DNA of 64,000 nt from HXMU1420-13 sp965249965 (GTDB lineage Bacteria > Bacteroidota > Rhodothermia > Balneolales > Balneolaceae), in the NCBI GenBank assembly GCA_965249965.1, contig OZ252262.1, positions 868,001-932,000 of the forward strand, in the 5' to 3' direction. The first letter of the stretch is position 1. Every line of letters begins with the position of its first letter. Both the position numbers and the translations under genes were made by a program. This document shows positions 25,821 through 35,233 of this stretch, one piece after another. The notes under the pieces were generated by a model. The model saw nothing but the letters and a program-made list of their open reading frames with translations. It was not told the DNA's origin and did not search any database.

Positions 25821-28729
25821 TGCCATCTATGCCGCGATTATTCCCTTTAGCCCTACTATTTTTATTTCTCTTAGGTGATGTTGGTTTCTCTCAACAAAAC
25901 CCACTGTATTTCACGCAACACCGGCCAGCAGGAATTAACTGGAAAGAACTGAATAGTCCCCATTTCAGAATTATATTTGCGGAAGGCCACGAAGAAATTG
26001 CCAGACGATCGGCCCGTATTCTGGAAAGCCAATACGACCAAACGTATGAGTTAACCGGTGGGTCACTTAAAAATTTTCCGGTTGTACTATCACCATACAA
26101 TGACGTGACCAATGGGTTTGTTTCCTCTACAAATTTCAGATCCGAAGTTGATTTATCGCCCTTTAAAGGAAAGTCGTTGAATCCACAATCCGGTTTATGG
26201 ATGGAGACGGTACTACCTCATGAATTGCTTCATGCCAATCATGCAAATGTTACAAATAAAGCCTCGATTGCATCTGCCATTGGGTTACTTGGGCCTGATT
26301 TACGCCGTTCATTTAATATGTTTCCACCTTTGGGGGTGCATGAAGGATTAGCCGTGTATCATGAATCTGAACATGGAATCCGTGAATATTCGGGAAGATC
26401 TAATTACACCTATTTTCAAAATCAGTTTAATGCTAATCTTGCCGGACCGAACACCTGGAACATGGGTCAAAACCTCATCATTTCGGATTATTCTCAACCA
26501 GGAGATCGGCATTATATGGGCGGGGCAAATTTCACCAAGTGGCTGCATCAAACATACGGGGATGATATCAGCAAACGAGCAATCCGGGTTCACCAAAACT
26601 TATTTTTTCTTGGATATGGGTATGCATTAAAAAAAGTAACCGGTAAATGGCCTGGTGAGTTATATGATGAATATCAGGCATCATTAGAACATAGAGAAGA
26701 TGAGCGTACCGAAGATCTTGGTGTTTCAACCGATGACGACCTTAGAGTAATCGAAAGCTCTTTAAATGGAGTTCGGCAGCAGCGCCCAATTTGGCTAAAT
26801 GAACAGGAAATAGTTGTTCATTCTCGACAATACAATGCCCCTGGTGCTTTCTATCGGTATAATCTAGAGGATAACTCTTTTGAGAAAATAAGCGAACACT
26901 TTTTGGTTTCAGATTATTACATGGATTACGATGAAGAGACCAATCACCTTTTTATAGCAGAGAATTTTTCAATTAATCGGGTTTTTTCAAATTATCAAAC
27001 CGATTTGGTTCGGCTCAATCTTACAACCGGATCGCAATTCAGGATCTCAACAGGTCAGCGATTATATGCCCCGGATAAAAGTTCAACTGCATTTTATGCA
27101 CTTCAACCCGATGGTGATATTTCCAATATTGTAAAAGTTGAGTCAGATTCTATAGAGCCACTCACCAACTTTGTTGATAAGAGCGCAGTAGTAGTTAAGG
27201 CATCTCCACATAACCCGGGAGAATTAGCTGTAGTGTTAAATCAACGAGGCGTTCAGGCGCTCTGGATTGTAGATCATACTACCATTGATTCAGAATTAAA
27301 TGGGCTTCCGGATTTGGCATTTAAAAATGGGTCAATTCATGATATAAGCTGGCATCCATCGAATAATAAGATTCTGTTTTCAATGGATGCATTTCCAGCA
27401 ATGAATATTTATGAATATGACTTAGAATCCGGCTCCATTCAGCAAATCACAAATTCCCGATATAATGCAATGGAGGCAGATTACTCCCCGGATGGTTCAT
27501 CCATTGCCTTGATTTCGCAGATTGGGAATGAACGTAAACTTGCGATTCTTCATCGCGATGATTTTTATAACAGAAGTGTAGAAACTGAAGAATTACTTGC
27601 CGGTTCAGCGCTTTCTGAGGCGCTGAGCATTCCTATTTTGGGTGATCATTTAATTGAGCAAAGTAGTTCTTGGGAGATTTCGGATTATGGGAAGGACTTT
27701 TCATGGCTAAAGCCCCGTGCTATTCTTCCTGTGGCAAAAGAAAAAAGTGGTGTTACAGAATGGGGTGCTGCACTATATAGCACCGATGTTCTTCAAAGCC
27801 AACTTTATTCCTTAGAAGTAACCAGCCTTCAGGATAGATTTTGGTATAACATTAACTACACAAACAAGACGTTTTATCCTGGTTTAAACTTAAGTACATA
27901 CAGTACCCCTGAATTTGTTCGAATTCGAATATCTGAAACAGAAGCGCCACTATTCCTACAAGAAGAACAAGGGTTCAGTGTTGGTCTACCGCTCGAATAT
28001 TACTTCAACAAAACAGATCGCTTTTCTTCTATTTTTGTGCGCCCATCCATTAATTGGGAAAAGCTTCGTTTTAATGACCTTAGCCCAACTCCCGTCAGCA
28101 ATTTTTCTACGCAATGGAAAGCCACCTTATTTACACAGTTAAACATTCGTTTAATGCAACGTCCGCGAGATATTCAGCCGGCTTCAGGAGCGCAATTATT
28201 TGCTCAGATCGAAGACGTCCTAAACAACACTACCCAGCAGCTAACTTTTAACGGGCAAACTGGTGTAATTCCATTATCAAAGCGGCATGCGTATTTTTAT
28301 GGCACTAACTTTTACATGGCTCCTCTCCCAAGAACCAATCAAACTCTTTTGCTTTCTGCTCAGTTTTTGAATCAATCTGATCGTCGTCTTTTTAGTAACA
28401 GCACGATCATACCTTTTGGTTTCGATGACGATATTTTCGCTACATCAAGTTCTATAGGCAGAGTTAGCAGTCGCTATACCATTCCTCTGGCCTACCCCGA
28501 TAAAGGCGGAATGTTGGTTCCATTTTATGTGAGTAATGTTTTTATGAGTTTGTTTTCTCATACACTGCTCGATTTCGATAGCCAGGATGCAAACAATTCA
28601 CCAACAACTTTGGTTGGGGCTGGACTTCATTTTCGGTTCAAAATTAGTAATTTAGCCCTTGATTTAGGGTTAGGGGTAACCTACGATCTCTCACGTAATC
28701 AAACTGATTTTATACTAGGGTCTTTCTAA
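25820..28729 (+). CDS. Gluzincin-like peptidase with TolB-type beta-propeller
   Basis: A 969-residue exported protein. ATG 25820 overlaps the hemolysin III stop (TAATG) and gives a signal peptide ending at GDVGFSQ; the same frame is open further upstream but would destroy the signal. A peptidase-MA-like zinc motif VLPHELLHANH occurs near residue 134, with GVHEGLAVYHES about 40 residues later. The middle part has repeated propeller blades (DISWHPSNNKILFSMD, EADYSPDGSSIALISQ). The last 250 residues are strand-rich and may form an outer-membrane barrel. Peptidase activity at the cell surface is a reasonable inference; the substrate is unknown. Confidence 0.8.
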   Translation: MPSMPRLFPLALLFLFLLGDVGFSQQNPLYFTQHRPAGINWKELNSPHFRIIFAEGHEEIARRSARILESQYDQTYELTGGSLKNFPVVLSPYNDVTNGFVSSTNFRSEVDLSPFKGKSLNPQSGLWMETVLPHELLHANHANVTNKASIASAIGLLGPDLRRSFNMFPPLGVHEGLAVYHESEHGIREYSGRSNYTYFQNQFNANLAGPNTWNMGQNLIISDYSQPGDRHYMGGANFTKWLHQTYGDDISKRAIRVHQNLFFLGYGYALKKVTGKWPGELYDEYQASLEHREDERTEDLGVSTDDDLRVIESSLNGVRQQRPIWLNEQEIVVHSRQYNAPGAFYRYNLEDNSFEKISEHFLVSDYYMDYDEETNHLFIAENFSINRVFSNYQTDLVRLNLTTGSQFRISTGQRLYAPDKSSTAFYALQPDGDISNIVKVESDSIEPLTNFVDKSAVVVKASPHNPGELAVVLNQRGVQALWIVDHTTIDSELNGLPDLAFKNGSIHDISWHPSNNKILFSMDAFPAMNIYEYDLESGSIQQITNSRYNAMEADYSPDGSSIALISQIGNERKLAILHRDDFYNRSVETEELLAGSALSEALSIPILGDHLIEQSSSWEISDYGKDFSWLKPRAILPVAKEKSGVTEWGAALYSTDVLQSQLYSLEVTSLQDRFWYNINYTNKTFYPGLNLSTYSTPEFVRIRISETEAPLFLQEEQGFSVGLPLEYYFNKTDRFSSIFVRPSINWEKLRFNDLSPTPVSNFSTQWKATLFTQLNIRLMQRPRDIQPASGAQLFAQIEDVLNNTTQQLTFNGQTGVIPLSKRHAYFYGTNFYMAPLPRTNQTLLLSAQFLNQSDRRLFSNSTIIPFGFDDDIFATSSSIGRVSSRYTIPLAYPDKGGMLVPFYVSNVFMSLFSHTLLDFDSQDANNSPTTLVGAGLHFRFKISNLALDLGLGVTYDLSRNQTDFILGSF

Positions 28730-29298
28730 TGTCTCAACTTTCAAAATCCTGGGGAATACTTTTACTCAGCGTTTTTATTTTTTCACCCGGTTGTAAACAA
28801 GAACCCATGATTGAAACCAGCTATCAACCAGTTGGCAATCGAAAAAGCCCTATTTCGATTAGCAGTATAAAACATGAAGGAACGTATATAAAAGTGGTTT
28901 ATGGTCAACCTTACCGCAACGGCCGCACTATTTTCGGGGATTGGGAACCTTATGGAAATATCTGGCGAACAGGGGCAAATGAAGCCACTGAAATTACGCT
29001 AACGAAACCTGTTTTTATGGCTGATTATGTTATTGATGCCGGGACGTACGCATTATTCACCATCCCCAAAGAAGAAACATGGACCATTATCTTAAATTCA
29101 GAGCTTGGGCAATGGGGTGCTTTTGAATACGACGAAAATCGCGATTATCAACGCTTTGAAGTGCCGGTTATGAATCTGGAAAACCCGGTTGAAGCTTTTA
29201 CTATTTCATTCTCTGAAGTAGATTTCTCCGTTACTACCATGACGCTTTCCTGGGATCTGGTTCAGGTTGATATCCCAATACGTTTTTATGGAGAATAA
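28729..29298 (+). CDS. DUF2911 lipoprotein
   Basis: A 189-residue DUF2911 protein with a lipoprotein signal (VFIFSPGC, Cys22). Family landmarks include VVYGQPYRNGRTIFG, WRTGANEATEI, AGTYALFTIP and WTIILNSELGQWGAF. It starts inside the stop of the preceding gene (TAATG), so it belongs to the transporter/hemolysin III/peptidase operon. DUF2911 is widespread in Bacteroidota with no known activity. It is convergent to the AtuA-like gene, which begins to be read only 1 bp beyond its stop. Confidence 0.88.
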   Translation: MSQLSKSWGILLLSVFIFSPGCKQEPMIETSYQPVGNRKSPISISSIKHEGTYIKVVYGQPYRNGRTIFGDWEPYGNIWRTGANEATEITLTKPVFMADYVIDAGTYALFTIPKEETWTIILNSELGQWGAFEYDENRDYQRFEVPVMNLENPVEAFTISFSEVDFSVTTMTLSWDLVQVDIPIRFYGE

Positions 29299-29299
29299 A

Positions 29300-29644
29300 T
29301 TAGTTCTCGACCAATTCAAGTAATTCCTGGGGGACATTGATATCCATACGAAGAACTTGTGAGGCGTGTGTTTTTCCTTGAGCATCAAGTTTAAGTGAAA
29401 CTGTTCCACCACCGCCAAGGCTGTCGTGTAGAATAAAATTTAACGCACCAATATTTGGAAGCTCGTACCTGTCTACTTTGCCCTTGCACACATATTTCAT
29501 GTGCTCTTTAATTACTTCAGGGGTTAGTTTCTCCTTTAAAAATGGATAAATATCCGGATGGCGAGCTATAATCCCAACATTACTGCCGTTTCCTTTATCG
29601 CCGCTACGGCCGTGGGCTATTTTGATAAGCTTTACTAGGGGCAT
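29300..29644 (-). CDS. Stand-alone AtuA ferredoxin-like domain protein
   Basis: A 114-residue protein matching the small C-terminal domain of AtuA-type proteins (AHGRSGDKGNGSNVGIIAR near residue 10; LPNIGALNFILHDSLGGGG near 61). In terpene and leucine-type catabolism this domain is usually fused to, or next to, the large DUF1446 domain. No such partner is in the window. It stands alone and could work with a partner encoded elsewhere. The family assignment is good; the function is not established. Confidence 0.8.
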   Translation of the reverse strand: MPLVKLIKIAHGRSGDKGNGSNVGIIARHPDIYPFLKEKLTPEVIKEHMKYVCKGKVDRYELPNIGALNFILHDSLGGGGTVSLKLDAQGKTHASQVLRMDINVPQELLELVEN

Positions 29645-29695
29645 GATTCCAACTTTTTCCCAAATCTACAAAACACTGCCCTTCAAAACGAGAAG

Positions 29696-30046
29696 CTATT
29701 CAATAAGAATTGAAAAGATTTCAGATATATCCTCATCCCAATAATACACAACAATGGGTTCAGGGTCCCCGGTATAGAATAATTCAATATCAATAGTAGC
29801 TATTTTACCCGGGTTAATACCATTCTCTTCATTCACGGTTGGAACCCAAAATATATAGGGCAAGGAAGATTGGGTAACCGCGAAATAATAAATATCAATT
29901 CCAGTGCCATTTCTTATTACTAACTCATCATTATCAATTGTAGCACTTATAATGGATTGATCGTTTTCATTTATAAACAGAGAACATGCACTCAACAATA
30001 ACGTGCTCGTTATCCCAATCAATAAATTTTGCGATTTCTTTTTCAT
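29696..30046 (-). CDS. Small lipoprotein, paralogue of upstream gene
   Basis: A 116-residue protein with a lipoprotein signal ending LLLSAC (Cys21). It shares the pattern (S/P)xIxAxIxxxxLVI+N...DIYYFAV with the preceding gene and the same length, so the two are a tandem duplication. The TGA/ATG overlap of 4 bp shows they are co-transcribed. No domain is recognised. The mature part looks like a small beta-sandwich. Confidence 0.7.
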   Translation of the reverse strand: MKKKSQNLLIGITSTLLLSACSLFINENDQSIISATIDNDELVIRNGTGIDIYYFAVTQSSLPYIFWVPTVNEENGINPGKIATIDIELFYTGDPEPIVVYYWDEDISEIFSILIE

Positions 30047-30393
30047 GGCAGTATTTCAACTCCATTCCAGTAATTTCGATTATTTCCCCAAATAAATACC
30101 ACTACGGTTTTTTCGGGATCGTAACTTAAAATATCATCTGTAGAAAATACTCGTGCACGTTTCGCCCGAATTCTATTTTCTTCTGTTTCTATGGGAGCCC
30201 AATCAATCAAATATGATGTTTCCTGATCAACGGCGAAATAATAAATATCAAAATGCAGATTATTCTTTATTACCAAATCCTCTCCCTCGATTACTGCCGA
30301 TATTTCTGGCAACGAATTTTCATTCAAAAAAATGCTCTCACATTGAACACAAAAAAGAAAGGTGATTATTAATGAAAATGCTGGTAATCTCAT
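30043..30393 (-). CDS. Small lipoprotein, first of a tandem pair
   Basis: A 116-residue protein with a lipoprotein-type signal (LIITFLFCVQC). Mature residues 30-65 parallel those of the downstream gene: ISAVIEGEDLVIKNNLHFDI followed by YYFAV. The pair lies divergent from a DUF3820 gene. The family was not recognised. It is probably anchored in the periplasm or at the outer membrane. Confidence 0.7.
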   Translation of the reverse strand: MRLPAFSLIITFLFCVQCESIFLNENSLPEISAVIEGEDLVIKNNLHFDIYYFAVDQETSYLIDWAPIETEENRIRAKRARVFSTDDILSYDPEKTVVVFIWGNNRNYWNGVEILP

Positions 30394-30459
30394 GCTAAAG
30401 TCGCTTTTGCTAACATAACTCTTTTTTCTAATTCTTATTTCACATGTTGATGTGATCCC

Positions 30460-30696
30460 ATGTATGATTCTTCTTTTTTAATTCATTTAGTCCAAGCTCG
30501 TATGCCATTCGGTAAATATGAAGGTAGGTATGTTACCGACTTACCAGTGCATTATTTAGAATGGTTTAGCAGAGAAGGATTTCCTGCAGGGCAACTGGGG
30601 CAATATCTCTCCACGATGTACGAAATTAAGACCAATGGAATAGATGAGGTGCTAGAGCCCATAAAAAAAGAATTTAGAAGAAAACGATGTCTATGA
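30460..30696 (+). CDS. DUF3820 protein
   Basis: A 78-residue protein matching DUF3820: MPFGKYEGRYVTDLPVHYLE followed by W near residue 15, then GFPAGQLGQYLSTMYEI. The family usually runs to about 70-80 residues and is sometimes annotated as a quorum-sensing-regulated factor on weak grounds. It stands alone, divergent from the small-lipoprotein pair. No catalytic motif is evident. Confidence 0.8.
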   Translation: MYDSSFLIHLVQARMPFGKYEGRYVTDLPVHYLEWFSREGFPAGQLGQYLSTMYEIKTNGIDEVLEPIKKEFRRKRCL

Positions 30697-30773
30697 AAAA
30701 AATTTATGACATAGTGTAACATTTATTTTACATTACGTAAGGTTCTTTTGACATCAAACAAATGGAGAATTAA

Positions 30774-31220
30774 ATGTCACGATCTGAAATTTTATCCTGG
30801 ACCTCACTTGCAACCTCAACTTCAGTGGTTGTTTTCTATCTGCTGATTGTATTTGGTTGGCCGGAAACCATCCCTGATTATTCTGCAAAATTTGTGAAGC
30901 TATTCTTCAATGTTTTTTGGATTGCTGTTATCGTTGAAATAATTGTTGAGATCAGTGAGGGCAAACAAAAAACTCAAAAAGACGAACGCGATTTAATGAT
31001 TGAAGGTAAAGGTTTAAAGTTTGGGTACAGCATCTTAGTGTTTGGTGTTATGATTTCTCTTGTTCAACTTTTTCTGGCTGGTGCTGTTGGTGGAGAATTA
31101 CAAAATCATATTGAGCTGGCAAAACCAACTTATGCGTTTCACTTTTTATTCCTAACGTTATTTGTAGCAAGTGCAACCAAAAGAATTACGATGATTTATA
31201 ATTATCGCAAATCCTCATAA
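30774..31220 (+). CDS. Four-helix membrane protein partner of XRE regulator
   Basis: A 148-residue protein with four likely membrane helices (near 10-30, 45-62, 82-105 and 118-137) and a charged middle loop, KQKTQKDERDLMIEGKG, containing the DERD motif frequent in such proteins. It is followed 1 bp later by a small Cro/CI-type regulator, a pairing that recurs in many bacteria where the membrane protein may sense or respond. A GGAG lies a few bases before ATG 30774. The function is unknown. Confidence 0.75.
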   Translation: MSRSEILSWTSLATSTSVVVFYLLIVFGWPETIPDYSAKFVKLFFNVFWIAVIVEIIVEISEGKQKTQKDERDLMIEGKGLKFGYSILVFGVMISLVQLFLAGAVGGELQNHIELAKPTYAFHFLFLTLFVASATKRITMIYNYRKSS

Positions 31221-31221
31221 T

Positions 31222-31437
31222 ATGATTGAAGGAACCATCAATAATCAAATTCGCAAGCTACGTTTCATGCACGATGAAATGACTCAGCAAGAGTTAGCCG
31301 ATAAAGTTGGGGTAACCAGGCAAACCATCAATGCAATTGAAGCAGCAAAGTATTCGCCCTCACTTGAAGTAGCATTTAAAATTGCAGCCGTTTTCGAAAA
31401 GAACATACAGGATGTATTCAGTTTTAAACTGAAATAG
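31222..31437 (+). CDS. XRE-family helix-turn-helix regulator
   Basis: A 71-residue Cro/CI-type DNA-binding protein consisting of little more than the HTH: MTQQELADKVGVTRQTINAI near residue 19, then KYSPSLEVAFKIAAVF. This is the YozG-like size class. The start is 1 bp after the stop of the membrane-protein gene, so both are made together; it may control their own promoter. Confidence 0.9.
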   Translation: MIEGTINNQIRKLRFMHDEMTQQELADKVGVTRQTINAIEAAKYSPSLEVAFKIAAVFEKNIQDVFSFKLK

Positions 31438-31515
31438 ATTTTATCACAAGGTTTTGCGGATTAATTTCGCTTTACATACATTGCACACATATTCTTATCT
31501 AACCTGTTGTGTGCC

Positions 31516-32439
31516 ATGCCTAAAATGAATGTTGTCCGATCTATTACCATCGATACAGATGCATCAACTGTATTCTCAAAACTAAATGATTTTAACCACT
31601 GGCCCACATGGTCGCCCTGGTTAATTATGGAACCCGGTGTTGATGTAACTGTTTCTGATGACGCAAAATATTACGAGTGGAAAGGTAATAGAGTAGGCGA
31701 AGGTAACATGAAGATTACTGGTGAGGTCGAGAACGAAAAGATTGATTACGATCTAACTTTCTTAAAACCATGGAAATCGGAAGCGAAAGTTTCTTTTCTG
31801 GTGAACGAATCTGGTGATGGAACCGAAGTTACATGGACCATGGATAGTTCTTTGTCGTTCTTCATGTTTTGGATGAAAAAGATGATGGAAGGATTTATTG
31901 GAATGGACTACGAACGAGGCCTGAACCTTCTTAAAGATTATGTGGAGAAAGGTGAAGTGGAATCCAAACTTGAATTTATGGGAGTTCAATCTTTCCCAGG
32001 AACCAAATATGTGGGAATTAAAACTACGTGCTCAATGGCAGAAATTGGTGAGAAAATGAGCGCAGATTTTGGGGCACTAGAACAACACTTAGAAACTCTT
32101 TCTGATGTTGAAATCACAGGCTCTTATTCTATTTATCATAAATGGGATGTAAAAAAGAAATTGGTGATTTATACTGCTTGCTTCGGTGTTAATAAACATC
32201 CGGATACCTTGCCAGCCGGAATGTTTAATAATGAAATTCCAGCCACTAACGTGCATGTAGTTCGCCATATTGGTAGATATGATCATTTAGGTGGAGCCTG
32301 GGGTGCCCAAATGAATATGCAGCGAGGCAAAGAATTTAAAATGAAACGCGGCATCGATCCTTTTGAACGCTATCACAATAAGCCTGGGAATGTTCCGGAT
32401 AAAGAGTTAGTAGCCGATATCTGTTTTGCTGCGAAGTAG
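31516..32439 (+). CDS. SRPBCC plus GyrI-like two-domain protein
   Basis: A 307-residue protein. Residues 1-150 form an SRPBCC/polyketide-cyclase fold (SITIDTDASTVFSKLNDFNH, WPTWSPW, VTWTMDSSLSFFMFWM). Residues 155-307 form a GyrI-like small-molecule binding domain (FPGTKYVGIKTTCS, IPATNVHVVRHIGRYDHLGG). ATG 31516 was chosen over a TTG three codons upstream. Both domains bind hydrophobic or cationic ligands in known relatives, so a ligand-sequestering role is plausible. It ends 7 bp before a terminator and is probably a single-gene unit. Confidence 0.85.
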   Translation: MPKMNVVRSITIDTDASTVFSKLNDFNHWPTWSPWLIMEPGVDVTVSDDAKYYEWKGNRVGEGNMKITGEVENEKIDYDLTFLKPWKSEAKVSFLVNESGDGTEVTWTMDSSLSFFMFWMKKMMEGFIGMDYERGLNLLKDYVEKGEVESKLEFMGVQSFPGTKYVGIKTTCSMAEIGEKMSADFGALEQHLETLSDVEITGSYSIYHKWDVKKKLVIYTACFGVNKHPDTLPAGMFNNEIPATNVHVVRHIGRYDHLGGAWGAQMNMQRGKEFKMKRGIDPFERYHNKPGNVPDKELVADICFAAK

Positions 32440-32446
32440 TTTTTAA

Positions 32447-32475
32447 GGGATTCTGAAATCAGGATCCCATTTTTT
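32447..32475 (+). terminator. Intrinsic terminator after SRPBCC/GyrI gene
   Basis: Arms GGGATTCTGA and TCAGGATCCC pair with one G-T and a 2-nt centre (effective loop slightly larger), followed by ATTTTTT. Confidence 0.75.
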
Positions 32476-32534
32476 ATCTGGTAATTCCTGATGGTTGACT
32501 ATATTGAGCCAGACTCGACAAATAAACTCTATTC

Positions 32535-34226
32535 ATGAAGTTTTTTACTTCTCAAATCACCTATTTCATCGCCAATAAGAAATCGAAAACCAATATTCAG
32601 CGATTGGTTCAGTTTCTTTTAATTCTTGTGGCTATGATCTCCATTTATGGCGTGTTGTTTCATGTAATTATGGAAATGGAAGGGCAAAAACACTCCTGGA
32701 TGACAGGTTTTTATTGGACCCTGGTAACCATGAGTACCCTCGGTTTTGGGGATATTACCTTTACTTCAGATTTGGGCCGCCTTTTTTCTATGATTGTGTT
32801 GGGTTCGGGGATTGTAGTCTTACTAATCATGCTGCCGTTTACTTTTATAGAATTTTTCTATGCTCCCTGGATGGAGGCTCAATCACGCGCCAGAGCACCC
32901 CGACAACTTCCCTCCAGTTTTAAAAATCATATAATCATTACCAACTTCGATCCCGTCACTAAATCGTTGATTGAAAAGCTGAATCAGTATCATAAACAAT
33001 ACGTCCTATTGGTTTCTGAATTACAACGCGCTCTTGATTTGTATGATGATGGCTACACGGTGATGTTGGGAGATGCAGATAATCCTGAAACCTATCAAAA
33101 AATGCAGTTACAGAATGCTGAGATGGTGGTGGCAAGTGGATCGGACATGTTTAACACGAATGTGGCTCATACAATCCGGGAGTTTAATCAGGAAGTAAAA
33201 ATTGTAACCACAGCTAATTTTCCAGATTCCATTGATATCATGAAATTAGCCGGTGCAGATCATGTACTGCACATGGGGAATTTATTAGGTCGCGCATTAT
33301 CCAGAAGAACTCTTGGTCAGGATGCTCGGGTTCACACCGTTGGTAGATTGGGTGACATCATAATTGCAGAAGCAACTGCGCATCATACCCCATTAGTTGG
33401 TAAAACCTTGCGTGAATCACAAATTCGAGAGCGACTTGGTATTAACATTGTAGGGATTTGGGAACGCGGTAAATTTTTAGGTTCTCATCCGGACACAGTC
33501 GTTCACGATCATTCGGTATTAATGATGGCTGGTTCGATTGAACAATTACGAAAATATGATGAACTCTTCGGAATTTACGGGGTAAGTGATGAACCTGTAA
33601 TTATAATTGGTGGCGGAAGAGTGGGTAGAGCTGCAGCCTATCACCTTAAACGAAGAAATATTCGATTTAAAATAATTGACAAAAATCCGGAGCGAATTCG
33701 AAATAAAGAGAACTTTATTTTAGGAGATGCTAATGATCTAAATACACTTAAAAAAGCAGGTATCGATACTGCGCACAGTGTGATCGTTTCAACAAACCAG
33801 GACGACATAAATATTTATCTCACAATCTACTGTCGTCACCTTCGCCCGGATATTCACATCGTAGCCAGATCAACTATTGAACGAAATGTGCATTCTCTTC
33901 ACCGAGCCGGTGCCGATTTTGTAATGTCTTATGCGTCGATGGGAGCTAATGCGATGTACAATATTTATGAGGAAAACGACATTATTATGATCGCTGAAGG
34001 ATTGAATGTATTTAGTCTTAAAACTCCTAAAAAGATTGCTGGTAAATCACTCATTGATGCAGATATTCGCCATAAAACCGGCTGTAATGTAGTGGCTTAT
34101 TCTTGTAATGGAGAGCAGGTGATAAATCCAGATCCAAAAGAAGTAATCCCTGATAATTCTGATCTTATTTTAATTGGCGAAACAGAAGCTGAGCAGAAGT
34201 TTATAGAGCTTTTTGCAGGTAGTTGA
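32535..34226 (+). CDS. Potassium channel with two TrkA-type RCK units
   Basis: A 563-residue ion channel. Two membrane helices (about 22-45 and 82-108) flank a pore with selectivity filter TMSTLGFGD at residues 65-73. The cytoplasmic part holds two RCK modules: a TrkA-N Rossmann domain near 130-250 with TrkA-C near 270-340, and a second TrkA-N starting at IIIGGGRVGRAAAYHL near 353 with TrkA-C near 480-563. It should gate K+ in response to nucleotide or ions. It is convergent to purM, 2 bp apart. Confidence 0.9.
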   Translation: MKFFTSQITYFIANKKSKTNIQRLVQFLLILVAMISIYGVLFHVIMEMEGQKHSWMTGFYWTLVTMSTLGFGDITFTSDLGRLFSMIVLGSGIVVLLIMLPFTFIEFFYAPWMEAQSRARAPRQLPSSFKNHIIITNFDPVTKSLIEKLNQYHKQYVLLVSELQRALDLYDDGYTVMLGDADNPETYQKMQLQNAEMVVASGSDMFNTNVAHTIREFNQEVKIVTTANFPDSIDIMKLAGADHVLHMGNLLGRALSRRTLGQDARVHTVGRLGDIIIAEATAHHTPLVGKTLRESQIRERLGINIVGIWERGKFLGSHPDTVVHDHSVLMMAGSIEQLRKYDELFGIYGVSDEPVIIIGGGRVGRAAAYHLKRRNIRFKIIDKNPERIRNKENFILGDANDLNTLKKAGIDTAHSVIVSTNQDDINIYLTIYCRHLRPDIHIVARSTIERNVHSLHRAGADFVMSYASMGANAMYNIYEENDIIMIAEGLNVFSLKTPKKIAGKSLIDADIRHKTGCNVVAYSCNGEQVINPDPKEVIPDNSDLILIGETEAEQKFIELFAGS

Positions 34227-34228
34227 AC

Positions 34229-35233
34229 TTAGACTACCATCCCCACTTCAAAAACCTCTTCTCCTAACTCAGTAGCTTTTGCTTTTACTGCATCAACAGC
34301 ATCAACGGAAACTACCGCAACTAATCCGATCCCTAGATTAAAGGTGGCCTGCATATCTTCTTCAGGTACGTTGCCAATTTCCTGAATCAATTTATAAACA
34401 GGTGGTCGTTCCCAGGCTTCCCAATGAATATCCAGAGCTAGTCCATCAGGTAAAATTCGTTTGGTATTTCCAACCATTCCACCACCGGTGATGTGTGAAA
34501 AACCGTGTACTCCATCCATAACTTTAAGGGCTGAAATAACTGGTAAATAAGATCTATGGACCTGAAGTAATTCCTCAGAAACTGTAGCTCCTAAGGCATC
34601 CACATAATCATCTACCTCATACTCACTAAATAAAACCTTACGAGCTAATGAGTAGCCATTGGTATGTAATCCGGAACTTTTAAATCCAATTAGAACATCA
34701 CCTTTCTGAATATCAGCTCCATTTATAACCTGGTCTTCATCTACAATTCCAACAATGGTTCCGGCTAAATCAAATTCACCTTCCCCATAAATATCCGGCA
34801 TCTCAGCGGTTTCACCACCAATAAGAGCAACTCCATTTTGTTTACATGCAGTTGCAAATCCCTTAATAACTTCAACTCCAACTCCTTGCTCTAATTTTCC
34901 GGTCGAAAAGTAGTCCAGAAAGAACAGGGGTGTGGCTCCACATACTGCAATATCATTGATACAATGATTTACCAAACATTGTCCCACGGTATCATACTTG
35001 CCGGCTTTGAAAGCAACAATCAATTTGGTTCCAACTCCATCCACCGAACTCACAAACACTGGATTTTTAAATCCACTTAAATTGGGTTTAAAGAATCCCC
35101 CAAATCCCCCAATATTTGAAAGTACAGCGTCACTATGAGTTTCTTTTACCATCCCTTTGATGGAATTCACAAGTTCTTCACCGGCCTTAATATCAACACC
35201 GGCGTCTTTATAGGTAATTGGTTTCTTCGACAT
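34229..35233 (-). CDS. purM: Phosphoribosylformylglycinamidine cyclo-ligase (PurM)
   Basis: A 334-residue AIR synthetase, which closes the imidazole ring in purine synthesis using ATP. Seen are the N-terminal YKDAGVDIKAGEELV, SVDGVGTKLIVAFKAGK, ALIGGETAEMPDIY and GFSHITGGGMVGNTKRILP, all typical of PurM. Full length. It begins inside the stop codon of the YfiT-like gene (TAATG), so the two are co-transcribed away from the presumed origin region. Confidence 0.95.
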   Translation of the reverse strand: MSKKPITYKDAGVDIKAGEELVNSIKGMVKETHSDAVLSNIGGFGGFFKPNLSGFKNPVFVSSVDGVGTKLIVAFKAGKYDTVGQCLVNHCINDIAVCGATPLFFLDYFSTGKLEQGVGVEVIKGFATACKQNGVALIGGETAEMPDIYGEGEFDLAGTIVGIVDEDQVINGADIQKGDVLIGFKSSGLHTNGYSLARKVLFSEYEVDDYVDALGATVSEELLQVHRSYLPVISALKVMDGVHGFSHITGGGMVGNTKRILPDGLALDIHWEAWERPPVYKLIQEIGNVPEEDMQATFNLGIGLVAVVSVDAVDAVKAKATELGEEVFEVGMVV

